Assembly (NCBI RefSeq): GCF_013386115.1
Contig: NZ_JACAOR010000001.1
Span: 710,639-774,638 of the forward strand
DNA from: Pseudomonas gingeri
GTDB lineage: Bacteria > Pseudomonadota > Gammaproteobacteria > Pseudomonadales > Pseudomonadaceae
Direction: 5' to 3'
Length of the DNA stretch: 64,000 nucleotides
In this document: one piece after another, positions 44,897 through 54,163 of the stretch
How positions within the stretch are numbered: position 1 is the first letter of the stretch
Layout: every line of letters starts with the position of its first letter
The notes under the pieces: generated by a model
Seen by the model: the letters and a program-made list of their open reading frames with translations, nothing else
Told to the model about the DNA's origin: nothing
Databases searched by the model: none
Made by a program: the position numbers and the translations under genes

Positions 44897-44925
44897 TATG
44901 CCACGATATAGATTTTAGTGGCATA
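44897..44925. promoter_or_regulatory. Probable MarR operator
   Basis: TATGCCAC (44897-44904) and GTGGCATA (44918-44925) are perfect eight-base inverted copies with a 13-base spacer, in the 385-base gap between the pump operon and the MarR gene. The left arm itself contains GGCATATGCC (44894-44903), a perfect palindrome. The rest of the gap (44755-45139) has no gene. Confidence 0.6.
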
Positions 44926-45139
44926 CGCAAGTATATTTCTTGCAGAACGCAGTCGAAGATCCAGTGTCAGAGGTGAAGGAGCCCTTCCGTCATCTGTGCA
45001 GTGATCTTTAAGCATCCATGGATTATGGAATCATTACGTGATCGGCCAGATCGCCGCCTCGGGAATGAAAGACCTTGTTCTCGAGACGGTCGCAGGCATA
45101 ATTACCCCATCGACCCAGCCTTAAGAGAGTGATCAGCCC

Positions 45140-45613
45140 TTGAAATGTGCACCACCCGGTCCCGACAGCCCACAGGCCAGCAGTTGCGCGAACGGTGCCG
45201 TACGCCGCGCGTCCCGGCGCCTGGGGCAAATCTACGACGAGGCGTTCGCACCCTGCGGCCTGAAAGCCACCCAGTACTCCCTGCTGTCGCATATCGCCCG
45301 CTCCGACGAACCGCGCATGCGCGATCTGGCCCAGTCCCTGGTCATGGACCTGTCGGCGCTGGGCCATACCCTCAAGCCGCTGGTGCGCGACGGCTTGGTG
45401 CTGTTGCAGGTGGATGAACTCGACCGCCGCGGTCGTCGCGTGCTGCTGACCGAGGAAGGCCGGCGCAAGTACGAAGAGGCGCTGCTGGTCTCCCGGCAGA
45501 TGTCGAGCCGCTTCGAACAGGCCTTCGGCGCGGAAGAAACCCTCCAGTTGCGCAAGACCATGGACTTCATTTCCTCGGACGACTTCGCCCAGGCCCTGCT
45601 CGGCAGAGCCTGA
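45140..45613 (+). CDS. MarR family regulator
   Basis: 157 residues. Winged helix-turn-helix at about 50-115 (GLKATQYSLLSHIARSDEPRMRDLAQSLVMDLSALGHTLKPLVRDGLV, and DRRGRRVLLTEEGRRK as the wing). It is divergent from the RND operon and probably represses it. The start is a TTG at 45140, the only plausible start for the conserved region, about 10 bases after AGAGAG; no ATG lies upstream in frame. N-terminal residues C3 and C16 could be redox-active but this is speculation. Confidence 0.83.
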   Translation: MKCAPPGPDSPQASSCANGAVRRASRRLGQIYDEAFAPCGLKATQYSLLSHIARSDEPRMRDLAQSLVMDLSALGHTLKPLVRDGLVLLQVDELDRRGRRVLLTEEGRRKYEEALLVSRQMSSRFEQAFGAEETLQLRKTMDFISSDDFAQALLGRA

Positions 45614-45627
45614 ACCCCGCGCGACCG

Positions 45628-46410
45628 TCAGAGAATCGAGCGAATGGTCCCGCCTTCCACGCGCATCGCCATGCCATTGAGCGCCGGCGAGGCGGCCAGG
45701 TGCAGAACGCTGCGGGCGACTTCCTCGGGCTCGATCATCCGCCGGATCAGCGACGTCGGCTCGGTTTCGTCGAAGTAGTCGGCCACCACCTGTTGCGGGC
45801 TGATCCCCTTCTCTTCGGCAATCTCCCGGTGATAACGACGCACCGCCTCGGTGGCGGTCGGGCCCGGCAATATCGAATTGACCCGCACCGCCGTGCCCCT
45901 GGTCAGTTCGGCCAGGGCCCGGGACAAGCCCAGCAGGCAGGCTTTCATCGCGCCGTAGTGAACCATCCAGGGTTGCGGCTTGACCGCCGACTCACTGCTG
46001 ATGAACACCACCGAACCCTCGCCGCGGCTGAGCATGTCGTTCATCACCAGGCGGCTCATGCGCACGCCGCTCATGACATTGACGTTGAAGTAATGCAGCC
46101 AGCGGGCATCATCGGTGTCGAAAAAGTCCCGTACCTCGAAGATACCGACGTTGTTGATCAGGAAGTCGATGGGCCCGAATTCCCGGGCCAGGGCCACCAG
46201 TCGCTCGGGCACGCCGGCCTGGGTCAGGTCGCCGGCCAGCCCCTTGCTGCGCGGCCCCAGTTCTTCGAGGGCCTGGGCGACCTCTTCTTCCAGCAGACCG
46301 CTGATGACTACGTTGGCCCCTTCAAGCAGGAAGCCGTGGGCGATGGCCTTGCCAATCCCCGTGGCGCCGCCGGTGATCAGCGCCGTCTTGCCGGTCAGTT
46401 GATAATCCAT
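45628..46410 (-). CDS. SDR family oxidoreductase
   Basis: 260 residues. Classical short-chain dehydrogenase: cofactor motif TGGATGIGKA, NNVG, catalytic S (FISSESA), Y and K in YGAMK, and the PGPTATE loop. The substrate cannot be assigned. The start is placed at M of MDYQLTGKTALITGG (46410). It converges with the MarR gene (15 bases apart) and is oriented like the LysR gene at 46524 but 113 bases downstream of it. Confidence 0.85.
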   Translation of the reverse strand: MDYQLTGKTALITGGATGIGKAIAHGFLLEGANVVISGLLEEEVAQALEELGPRSKGLAGDLTQAGVPERLVALAREFGPIDFLINNVGIFEVRDFFDTDDARWLHYFNVNVMSGVRMSRLVMNDMLSRGEGSVVFISSESAVKPQPWMVHYGAMKACLLGLSRALAELTRGTAVRVNSILPGPTATEAVRRYHREIAEEKGISPQQVVADYFDETEPTSLIRRMIEPEEVARSVLHLAASPALNGMAMRVEGGTIRSIL

Positions 46411-46523
46411 GAAATCCGCCTGGGTTGTTCTTGTGCGGATCATCATGCCCCAGGGCCGGGCGAAGGATTTTCAAGAATTGTCGAAGACTGAATTAAGCCT
46501 TTTTGCAAAACCGCGTTGCCCGC

Positions 46524-47447
46524 TCAGTCCTGGGACAGGCGCGGGGCGATCCGTTCCAGCAGGAAGTCGATAAACACCCGCACCCGATGGGGCAGTTGCC
46601 GTCCGGGGCCGATGAAGACCGCGTGGATCGCCTCGCTTTCCCCGCTGTCCCAGGTTTCCAGTAACGGCACCAGGCGCCCGGCCTCGATATCGGCGCCGAT
46701 ATGGAAGTTGGCCAGCCGGGCGATACCCAGTCCGGCCAAGGCCGACTGGCGCATGCTCTCGCCGTCGCTGAGGAGGATATTGCCCTGGGGCTCGATCTCG
46801 ATGCGCTGGCCCTCGTCGCCGCGAAACACCCAGGCCTGGGAGTAGCGGTGGAAACCGAAGCTGAGGCGGTTGTGCCCATGCAACGCCTCCAGTGACTCGG
46901 GCTTGCCGAAACGGGCGATATAGCTCGGCGCCGCCACGGTGATCAGACGGCTTTCGCCGAGCCGGCGCTGGACCAGGCTCGACTCCTTCATCGGTCCGGT
47001 GCGGATCGCCACATCCGCGCGACGTTCGAGCAGGTCGACCACGGTATCGGTCAGTTCGACATTGAGGGTGATGTCCGGATAGGCGGCGAGGAAGTCCGGC
47101 AGCAACGGCAACAGGCAATGCAGGCCGAACGGCAGGTTGGCGTTGACCTGGATCAGCCCGCTGGGCCGGGTGACATTCGCCACGTCGCGCTCGGCGTTGT
47201 CGATCTGCTCGAGAATGCGCAGGCACTCGCTGTTGAAACGCTCGCCCTCGGCGGTGAGCTCCAGGCGCCGGGTCGAGCGATGCAGCAGGCGCGCGCCGAG
47301 CCGTTGCTCCAGGCGGGCGATCAACTTGCTCACCGCCGAAGGCGACATGTCCAGCTGGCGGGCTGCCTCGGAAAAGGTGCCGGCCGCAACCACCCGGGTG
47401 AACACTTCCATTTCGCCGGAGCGATTGATGTCTTTGATATTGAGCAT
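46524..47447 (-). CDS. LysR family regulator
   Basis: 307 residues. Helix-turn-helix in residues 18-66 (FSEAARQLDMSPSAVSKLIARLEQRLGARLLHRSTR), effector domain from about 97 (GLIQVNANLPFG). It is divergent from the Rossmann-fold gene at 47592, which it may control. The start MLNIKDINRSGEM is the usual LysR length. It belongs to the CrgA-like group of LysR proteins (LELTAEGE, RVFIDFLLERI at the C-terminus). Confidence 0.88.
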   Translation of the reverse strand: MLNIKDINRSGEMEVFTRVVAAGTFSEAARQLDMSPSAVSKLIARLEQRLGARLLHRSTRRLELTAEGERFNSECLRILEQIDNAERDVANVTRPSGLIQVNANLPFGLHCLLPLLPDFLAAYPDITLNVELTDTVVDLLERRADVAIRTGPMKESSLVQRRLGESRLITVAAPSYIARFGKPESLEALHGHNRLSFGFHRYSQAWVFRGDEGQRIEIEPQGNILLSDGESMRQSALAGLGIARLANFHIGADIEAGRLVPLLETWDSGESEAIHAVFIGPGRQLPHRVRVFIDFLLERIAPRLSQD

Positions 47448-47591
47448 GAATCGAGTTCACAGATGATTGGAGTTTCAGCAGTCTAGCTCATACCTGGGGT
47501 GGATCGTATCGTGAATGGATTCCAGCACCTGGAATACCTGCGCCTGCGCTTTTTTCCGCGCCAGGCCCCACGACAAGAAGAGGACATCTCA

Positions 47592-48497
47592 GTGAAAATT
47601 TTCGTTACCGGCGCGACCGGCTATATCGGCGGCTCGGTGGCCAGCTACCTGGTCAAGGCTGGCCATCAGGTCAGCGGGCTGCTGCGCAATCCGGATCAGC
47701 GCAACGCCCTGCTGGAACTCGGTATCACCCCCGTGCTCGGCACCCTGGACGATGCCTTTATCCTCACCGAGCAGGCGCGTGCCGCCGATGTGGTGGTCAA
47801 CGCCGCCAACTCCGACCACCTGGGGTCGGTACAGACCTTTATCGACGCCCTGCGCGGCAGCGGCAAGGTCCTGCTGCACACCTCGGGTTCCAGCGTGGTG
47901 GGTGACGATGCCCGGGGCGCCTACGAGCGCGCCGAGATTTTTACCGATGAAACACCGTTCACGCCGATGGACATCCGCAAGGACCGGGTCGAAATCAACC
48001 AGTTGGTACGGCGCGCCGGCGTCGAGGACGGTATTCGCAGCATCGTGTTCTGCCCGACCATGATCTATGGCGAGTCCCTCGGGCTGCCGGTCAAGAGCGA
48101 CCAGTTGCCCAAGCTCTATGCCAAGTCCCGTGAATATGGTGCCGGCGCCTACATGGGCGCCGGGCTGCATCGCTGGTCCAACGTGCATATCGAGGACCTG
48201 GCCGAGCTCTATCGCCTGGCGATCGAAAAGGCCCCCTCGGCTTCGCTGTTCTTCGCGGAAAACGGCGAGGCCTCGTTTATCGAGATCGCCACGGCCATCA
48301 GCAAGGCCCTGGGTTATGGCGGACGGATCCAGAGCTGGCCGGCCGACGAGGCCATTGCCCAACTGGGTGACTGGGCGCGCTTCGCCATCGGTTCCAACAG
48401 TCGTGTGCGGGCGGTGAATGCGCGGGTATTGCTCGGCTGGCAGCCCAAGCGCGAATCGATCCTGGAGTGGATCGAAAGCACGGACGTGCAGTGGTAA
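47592..48497 (+). CDS. NAD(P)-binding atypical SDR (NmrA/epimerase-like)
   Basis: 301 residues. It starts with GTG at 47592, eight bases after AGAGG, giving KIFVTGATGYIGGSVASYL, a GxxGxxG nucleotide-binding fold. HTSGSSVVGD and a YGESLGL region recall NAD-dependent epimerase/dehydratase family members. Function unknown. An ORF extending upstream to ATG 47499 has no site at its start. It is divergent from the LysR gene. Confidence 0.83.
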   Translation: MKIFVTGATGYIGGSVASYLVKAGHQVSGLLRNPDQRNALLELGITPVLGTLDDAFILTEQARAADVVVNAANSDHLGSVQTFIDALRGSGKVLLHTSGSSVVGDDARGAYERAEIFTDETPFTPMDIRKDRVEINQLVRRAGVEDGIRSIVFCPTMIYGESLGLPVKSDQLPKLYAKSREYGAGAYMGAGLHRWSNVHIEDLAELYRLAIEKAPSASLFFAENGEASFIEIATAISKALGYGGRIQSWPADEAIAQLGDWARFAIGSNSRVRAVNARVLLGWQPKRESILEWIESTDVQW

Positions 48498-48517
48498 ACC
48501 CCCGGCCGTATTGAGGT

Positions 48518-48549
48518 GATCGTTCCCACGCCGCGGCGTGGGAACGATC
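48518..48549. repeat. Perfect 32-base palindrome (GTTCCCAC family)
   Basis: GATCGTTCCCACGCCG followed immediately by its exact reverse complement. The outer half is shared with the element at 21971-22098. It lies between the convergent Rossmann-fold and transketolase genes and can act as a two-way transcription stop. Confidence 0.88.
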
Positions 48550-48555
48550 GGATGA

Positions 48556-49536
48556 TCAGCCCAGCACTTCCCGCGCCACGCTCTCGATACCCGCCGCGTC
48601 CAGGCGATAGTGCCGGTACAGGTGCGTCGGCGGCGCGATCAGGCTGTACTCGTCGTAGATCCCGTGACGGCGCACCTTGACGCCGATGCCCTCTTCGGCA
48701 ATCACCTCGCACACCGCCCCACCCAGCCCGCCGATGATGTTGTGTTCCTCGACGGTGAGAATTGCCCGGCTGTTGCGCGCCGCGGTCAATACCGCCTCGC
48801 GGTCCAGCGGCTTGATGGTGGTCATGTCGATCACGCCAACCGAACGCCCCGCCGTATTCAGTGCCCGCGCCGCTTCCAGCGCCGGGTGCACGGTGGAACC
48901 GGTGGCGATGATGGTCAGCTCGGCACCGGTGAGGTGCACCGTGGCCTTGCCGAAGACGAACGCAGGCACTTCTTCGTACACCACGGGGTCGCGCCCGCGC
49001 TGGATGCGGAAGTAGATCGGCTGCGGATGATGCACCGAGGCCAGGATTGCCGCCTTGAGCTGGTTGCCATCGGCTGGCGCGACGATAGTGAGATCGGCGA
49101 TCGCACGCATGATCGCCAGGTCTTCGGTGGCGTGGTGGGAGGTGCCATAGAAGCCCAGGGAAATCCCCGCATGGTGGCCGATCAGGCGCACCGGCAGCGC
49201 CGAATAGGCGACGTCCATGCGAATCTGCTCGCAGCACAGCAACGGCAGGAACGAAGCGAAGGTGGCGACAAACGGCTGCATGCCGACCGCTGCCATCCCC
49301 GCCGCCGCCGAGACCATGTTCTGCTCGGAAATGCCGAACTGGACGAAACGTTCGGGGTGCAGTCCGGCGAATTTCGACAAGCCGTTGGAGTACTGCAGGT
49401 CGGCGGTACCGGCGACCACCGGATGGCCCTGATCGAGCAGTTCGATCAGCGCATCGGACAAGGCATTGAGGCTGGGGGTCTGCTCGTTGAGTTCACGGTA
49501 CTGCCAGGAGTTGCTCGACTGAGGTGCGTTGTTCAT
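48556..49536 (-). CDS. Transketolase-like C-terminal subunit
   Basis: 326 residues, the pyrimidine-binding and C-terminal domains of a split transketolase. The conserved GISEQNMVSAAAGMA carries the catalytic glutamate that activates thiamine diphosphate, followed by FATFASFLPLLCCEQIRMD. It pairs with the N-subunit at 49540-50445, whose stop lies three bases before this start, to form the active site between subunits. Last gene of the operon. Confidence 0.92.
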   Translation of the reverse strand: MNNAPQSSNSWQYRELNEQTPSLNALSDALIELLDQGHPVVAGTADLQYSNGLSKFAGLHPERFVQFGISEQNMVSAAAGMAAVGMQPFVATFASFLPLLCCEQIRMDVAYSALPVRLIGHHAGISLGFYGTSHHATEDLAIMRAIADLTIVAPADGNQLKAAILASVHHPQPIYFRIQRGRDPVVYEEVPAFVFGKATVHLTGAELTIIATGSTVHPALEAARALNTAGRSVGVIDMTTIKPLDREAVLTAARNSRAILTVEEHNIIGGLGGAVCEVIAEEGIGVKVRRHGIYDEYSLIAPPTHLYRHYRLDAAGIESVAREVLG

Positions 49537-49539
49537 GGC

Positions 49540-50445
49540 TTAGATGACCTTGCTTTTGATTTCTTCGACGGCACGTTGTGCATCTTCGGGATCGAGATAG
49601 CCCAGGTGCCAGCCCGGCTCGGTTTCCATGTAGGACACGCCCTTGCCCTTGACCGTATTGGCGATGATGCATACCGGTCGGGTACGCTGGGTGTCGGCTT
49701 TCAGCCGGCGCAACAGCGGGGTCAGGGTCGCCAGGTCATGGCCGTCCACCACATGGGTTTCCCAGCCGAAGGCGATCCACTTGTCCGCCAGCGGCTCGAT
49801 GCCGATCACGTCGTCGACGCTGCCGTCGAGCTGGAAGCCGTTTCGGTCGATGATCGCGAACAGGTTGTGGACCTTATGGTGGGCCGCGCCCAGGGCCGCC
49901 TCCCACACCTGCCCTTCCTGCATCTCGCCGTCGCCGAGCATGACGAAGGTGTTGAACGACTGGCCCAGCATGCGCCCGGCCAGGGCCATGCCCAGTCCAC
50001 CGGACAAGGCATGGCCGATGGAACCGGAAGAAAAGTCCACGCCCGGCACCTTGCGCATGTCCGGGTGGTCGCCCAGGGGATTGCCCAGGCGGGTGTAGTT
50101 ATCGAGGATCGACTGGTCGAAGAAACCCCACTCCACCAGCACCGGGAACAGCCCGACGGCGGCGTGGCCCTTGCCCATCATGAAGCGGTCGCGATCCGGC
50201 CATTTCGGTTCGCCATGGCGCAGGTCCATCACGTCGTAATACAGCGCGGCGAACAGCTCGGCGGCGGAAAACACCGAGGTGTAGTGGCCGACCTTGGCGA
50301 TCTCGATCAGGCGGATGGTTTCCAGGCGAATGAATTGCGCCTTGTCCCGCAAGCGGGCCAGTTCCTGCGCGGTCAGTTGGAAAGCCGCGTCGTCCTGCAC
50401 GGACGATGGCCGCGGGTCGAGGCCTTGTCTTGTCAAATCAGTCAT
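49540..50445 (-). CDS. Transketolase-like N-terminal subunit
   Basis: 301 residues, the thiamine-diphosphate-binding half. GHYTSVFSAAELFAALYYDVMD, GKGHAAVGLFPVLVE, GSIGHALSGGLGMALAG and the metal/diphosphate motif GDGEMQEGQVWEAALGAAHHKVHNLFAIIDRNG are all clear. Split transketolases occur in archaea and in catabolic clusters (for example the sulfoglycolytic enzyme pair), distinct from the housekeeping single-chain enzyme. Its place in an operon with a sugar-type transporter suggests a ketol-transfer step on an unusual substrate. Confidence 0.92.
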   Translation of the reverse strand: MTDLTRQGLDPRPSSVQDDAAFQLTAQELARLRDKAQFIRLETIRLIEIAKVGHYTSVFSAAELFAALYYDVMDLRHGEPKWPDRDRFMMGKGHAAVGLFPVLVEWGFFDQSILDNYTRLGNPLGDHPDMRKVPGVDFSSGSIGHALSGGLGMALAGRMLGQSFNTFVMLGDGEMQEGQVWEAALGAAHHKVHNLFAIIDRNGFQLDGSVDDVIGIEPLADKWIAFGWETHVVDGHDLATLTPLLRRLKADTQRTRPVCIIANTVKGKGVSYMETEPGWHLGYLDPEDAQRAVEEIKSKVI

Positions 50446-50527
50446 GGGTAGTGTCCAGACATATCACGGAAAAATCGGCCGCGGCGCTCAGGCGCGCGGC
50501 CGCACACGGACTCCGGCAGCCGGCCGG

Positions 50528-51631
50528 TTACTGCGCTTTCAGGCGCGGGGTCATGTAGTCGTTCAGGCGCGGCATGACCTGCTGCGCCGTCAGCTCCATC
50601 GAGCGCCGCCACAGCGCCTCGTCATCCCACTCGTGGAAAGTGGTCATCAAGGTGCCGAACGGCCCGGTCTGCTCGCTGAACGCCACCAGTTGCTCGGTGA
50701 CCGAGTTCACGTCGCCGTAGATCACCATCTCGCGGATGCAGTGATCCACCGTCACTTCCTCGTCGGTCATGTCCGGGCGGGTCTTGAAGATCTTCGTGTA
50801 GTTGTTGCTCGACAGGTTATCGATCATGTAGTCGAAGTAGCGGCGCAGGGTGCAGCTGTCCTGGGCCAGGTAGTCTTCGGCCTGGGCCTGGGAGTCGGCG
50901 ACGAACACCGAGCGCGCCACCCGCCAGTTGTTGGCATCGGCCTTGACCCCGGCCTCCTCGGCTCCCTTGCAGTAGGCTTGCCAATGCGAGGCGACGGTGG
51001 CCGTGGGGTTGAAGTTGGCCGACATCAGGTCCCAGTCCTTGCTTCCGGCCAGCTTCGCGGTGCTGGAGAACGGGCTCATGGCGGTAGTCGCGACCCGCGG
51101 GAAGGGCTTCTGGAATGGCGTCGGCATGTAGCCGATTTCCAGTTCATGGTTCACCGAGTCCTTGAGGCTGACCTGGAAGTGCTCGCCGGTAAACGCATAA
51201 GGCGCATTGCTGCCCCAGATGGCCCGGATCATCTCGTAGCATTCGACCATCATCTGCCCACGGTCCTTGCCGTTGCTGCCGAAGACCTCGAAGTCCGAGG
51301 CCAGGCCGCCCGGGCCGATGCCCATGATGAAACGCCCCTTGGCCATGTGGTCGAACATCGCGGCGTCGGCGGCGATGCGTGCCGGAAAGTGATGCGGCAG
51401 ATTCAGCACGCCGGTGCACAGCTTCATGCGTCGGGTCAGCGGAATCAGGGTGGAAAGGAACTGCAGGGCGTTGGTCACCGGCTCCGTGCGCTGCGAGGTG
51501 TGCTCGCCCACCCACAGCTCGTCGAAACCGACGGCGTCGGCATGCACGGCGCAGGCGATGTCCTGGTCGTACATCTCGTGATAGTCCCAGCCCTTGTGGT
51601 GTAGCGGCTGCATGAACATGGCAAGTTTCAT
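50528..51631 (-). CDS. LLM class flavin-dependent monooxygenase
   Basis: 367 residues, luciferase-like TIM barrel. FDELWVGEH, NLPHHFPARIAADAAMFDHMAKGRFIMGIGPGG and GDVNSVTEQLVAF place it in the class with LimB-like and alkanal-type enzymes. Such enzymes use reduced FMN supplied by a separate reductase; a flavin reductase gene is at 56213-56728, in the same operon. Preceded by AGGAGAACGAC. 188 bases separate it from the SDR gene upstream. The substrate is unknown; it may oxidatively split a carbon or heteroatom bond. Confidence 0.9.
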   Translation of the reverse strand: MKLAMFMQPLHHKGWDYHEMYDQDIACAVHADAVGFDELWVGEHTSQRTEPVTNALQFLSTLIPLTRRMKLCTGVLNLPHHFPARIAADAAMFDHMAKGRFIMGIGPGGLASDFEVFGSNGKDRGQMMVECYEMIRAIWGSNAPYAFTGEHFQVSLKDSVNHELEIGYMPTPFQKPFPRVATTAMSPFSSTAKLAGSKDWDLMSANFNPTATVASHWQAYCKGAEEAGVKADANNWRVARSVFVADSQAQAEDYLAQDSCTLRRYFDYMIDNLSSNNYTKIFKTRPDMTDEEVTVDHCIREMVIYGDVNSVTEQLVAFSEQTGPFGTLMTTFHEWDDEALWRRSMELTAQQVMPRLNDYMTPRLKAQ

Positions 51632-51819
51632 GTCGTTCTCCTGCGGTTTTCAATGAGCGCCACGGGACGAACCGGGGTTCGCGCCATGACGTTTTTCACA
51701 CCGGGACGGTTTTGCGGGCATGCAAAGCCCCGCACCGCCCGGCGCGGTGTTCAAGCAATGAAGCGAATCGGGGCTGGCGCGACGGCCTCAGGTGTCGCAC
51801 CGCCATGCTTGCGGGGCGG

Positions 51820-52617
51820 TCAACTGCCGTGCAGCAGCCACCCGCCGTCGACCAGCAGGTCGACCCCGGTCAGGTACGACGCCATGGGCGACGCGAGGAA
51901 CAGCGCCGCATTGGCGATCTCGAAAGGCTCGGCCGGACGCCCCAGGGGAATGTTCCCCAGGACGTTGTTCTGCCGATGCTGTTCCAGCAGCTCCGGTTCC
52001 AGGTTGCCGGGCGTGGCGGTCAGCCCCGGCGACAATGAATTGACCCGGATGCCGAACGCGCTGAGGTCCTTCGCCAGGCTGCGGGTCATGGCCAATACCG
52101 CGCCCTTGGACGTGTCATAGGCGCAGTGATTGGCCATGGGTCGATGGCCGCAGATCGAGGACAGGTTGATGATGCTGCCGCCCCTCGCCTGCTTGCGCAT
52201 CTGCCGCTGTGCCGCCTGCGCCCCCTGGAACACCGCACGGGTATTGATCGCCTGCAACTGGTCCCAGAAGGTCACGTCGATCTCGTCGATATTCCTGAGC
52301 GGGTAGATACCGGCGTTGTTCACCCAGATATCCAGGCTGCCGTAGCGCTCGACCGCGGCATCGGCCAGGCGCTGGATATCGTGCGGGTAGCGCACGTCGC
52401 AGGCCATGAACGACACCGCCAGGCCCGCCTCCGTCAGCTCTTCGCTGCGCTCGGGCGCCAGGCTGCCGATCAGCACGCTGGCCCCGGCTTCGGCCAGGCG
52501 CCGACTGATGGCAAAGCCGATACCGTTGCTGCCGCCGGTGACCACCGCGGTCTTGCCGCGCAGATCGAGCAGCTGGGCAAAGGGCGGGTAAGGCAAGGCT
52601 TGATAAGGATGGGACAT
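51820..52617 (-). CDS. SDR family oxidoreductase
   Basis: 265 residues. TGGSNGIGFA cofactor motif, NNAG, catalytic S in LSSICG, YDTSK as YxxxK, and PGLTATPGN loop. It follows the ATPase gene by 13 bases in the same operon, with AGAGGAAG as site, so it probably oxidises or reduces a carbohydrate-like intermediate. Gene order suggests it acts with the LLM enzyme. Confidence 0.88.
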   Translation of the reverse strand: MSHPYQALPYPPFAQLLDLRGKTAVVTGGSNGIGFAISRRLAEAGASVLIGSLAPERSEELTEAGLAVSFMACDVRYPHDIQRLADAAVERYGSLDIWVNNAGIYPLRNIDEIDVTFWDQLQAINTRAVFQGAQAAQRQMRKQARGGSIINLSSICGHRPMANHCAYDTSKGAVLAMTRSLAKDLSAFGIRVNSLSPGLTATPGNLEPELLEQHRQNNVLGNIPLGRPAEPFEIANAALFLASPMASYLTGVDLLVDGGWLLHGS

Positions 52618-52630
52618 GCTGAAACTTCCT

Positions 52631-54142
52631 CTAGGCGGTGGCCAGGGTCATGATGCGGTCGGGGGCGATCTGTCGGCCCTGCAGGACACCCTGGGCACGC
52701 CCGCGGGCCATGACCATGACCCGATGGGACAGGCCGATCACTTCATCCAGGTCGGAACTGACCACGATCACCGACACGCCGGTTCTCGCCAGTTCGACGA
52801 TCAGTTCATAGATCGCCGCGCGGGCGCCCATGTCGATGCCCCGGGTCGGCTCGTCGAGAATGATCACCTTCGGACCCCGCGCCACCCACTTGGCGATCAC
52901 CACCTTCTGCTGGTTGCCGCCCGAGAGTTTGTCCAGGGTCTGCCGTGCCTGGCCCTTGATACCCAGGGCGGCAATTCGCTCCAGGGCAAAGGCCATGACC
53001 CGACCGTTGTCCATGACCCCACAGGCACTGAGGCGGTCCAGGTTGCAGTAGGCCAGGTTCTCGGCGATGGTCTGGCCAAGCACCACGCCTTCGGCCTTGC
53101 GGTCCTCGGGAATCAGCACCACCCCGGCGCGGATTGCCGCCGCCACATCGTTGCCCGGCAAGACCTGCTCAGCGACCCGGACACTGCCGGCGGCCAGTGG
53201 GCTCAGTCCGGCAATCGCCTGGACCACCTCCGTGCGCCCGGCCCCGACGATACCGGCAATCCCGAAGATCTCCCCGGCACGTACCGCGAACGAAATATCG
53301 GCGAAGCGCCCTGCCCGGTCCGACAGCCGCTCGACCCGCAGCACCAGCTCTTCCGTCGGCTCGGGCAGCGCCGGAAACAGCCGCTCGATGGAACGCCCGA
53401 CCATCTGCGAGACCAGCAGGCCGACATCCGCCGCGCCGCTGTCATGACGGGCGATCAGGCAGCCGTCGCGCATGACCACCACCTTGTCGGCGATCCGGGC
53501 GATTTCATCCATGCGGTGGCTGATATAGATAAACGACACGCCCTGGCCCTTGAGCGTCTCGATCTGCCGGAACAGCAGGTCGGTTTCCTCCTTGCCCAGG
53601 GCCGCGGTCGGCTCGTCGAGAATCAGCAGGCGCGAGTTCAAGGTCAGCGCCCGGGCGATTTCCACCAGTTGCTGCGCGGCAATCTTCAGCTGGCCGACCA
53701 GGGTATCCGGGGAAATATCCAGGCCCAGGCGTTGCAGCTGCTTTTCCGTCTCGCGGTACATGTGCCCACGGTCGACCAGCCCGCCACGGGTCGGCAGGTG
53801 GCCGAGAAACACGTTCTCCGCCACGCTGAGTTCCGGCAACAGGTGGATCTCCTGGTGGATCATATTGACCCCCAGCGCCATGGCCTCGGCCGGCCCACCC
53901 GGGGCATAGGGTTGGCCAGCGAGGAACATGCTGCCCTTCGACGGTCCCTGGGCGCCGGCGACGATGGAGGAAAAGGTCGATTTGCCGGCCCCGTTCTCCC
54001 CCAGCAGAGCGACCACTTCGCCGTAACCGATAGCGAGGCTGATGTCTTCCAGCACCCGCACCCCATGAAATGACTTGCCGATGTTGCAGGCCCTGAACAG
54101 CGGCTCCTGAACGGCTTGGCCCGAAGGCTCGATCGCGTGCAT
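52631..54142 (-). CDS. Ribose-type ABC transporter ATPase (double)
   Basis: About 503 residues, two fused ATPase halves typical of the RbsA/XylG/MglA group. First half: Walker A GENGAGKST and Walker B ILDEPTAAL. Second half carries a degenerate Walker A (GIVGAGRTEV), signature LSGGNQQKVVIAKW and IILDEPTRGID, as usual for this family. The start is the ATG at 54142 (a GTG lies one codon before it), after GGAGGAG. Located between binding protein and SDR genes. Confidence 0.93.
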   Translation of the reverse strand: MHAIEPSGQAVQEPLFRACNIGKSFHGVRVLEDISLAIGYGEVVALLGENGAGKSTFSSIVAGAQGPSKGSMFLAGQPYAPGGPAEAMALGVNMIHQEIHLLPELSVAENVFLGHLPTRGGLVDRGHMYRETEKQLQRLGLDISPDTLVGQLKIAAQQLVEIARALTLNSRLLILDEPTAALGKEETDLLFRQIETLKGQGVSFIYISHRMDEIARIADKVVVMRDGCLIARHDSGAADVGLLVSQMVGRSIERLFPALPEPTEELVLRVERLSDRAGRFADISFAVRAGEIFGIAGIVGAGRTEVVQAIAGLSPLAAGSVRVAEQVLPGNDVAAAIRAGVVLIPEDRKAEGVVLGQTIAENLAYCNLDRLSACGVMDNGRVMAFALERIAALGIKGQARQTLDKLSGGNQQKVVIAKWVARGPKVIILDEPTRGIDMGARAAIYELIVELARTGVSVIVVSSDLDEVIGLSHRVMVMARGRAQGVLQGRQIAPDRIMTLATA

Positions 54143-54163
54143 CACAAGCTCTCCTCCGGCAGT

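Noticed and set aside
48556..50445. Split transketolase as 1-deoxyxylulose-5-phosphate synthase or pyruvate dehydrogenase E1 subunits
   Set aside because: Lengths, GDGEMQEGQVWEA and the absence of lipoyl or acyltransferase partners fit split transketolase better.
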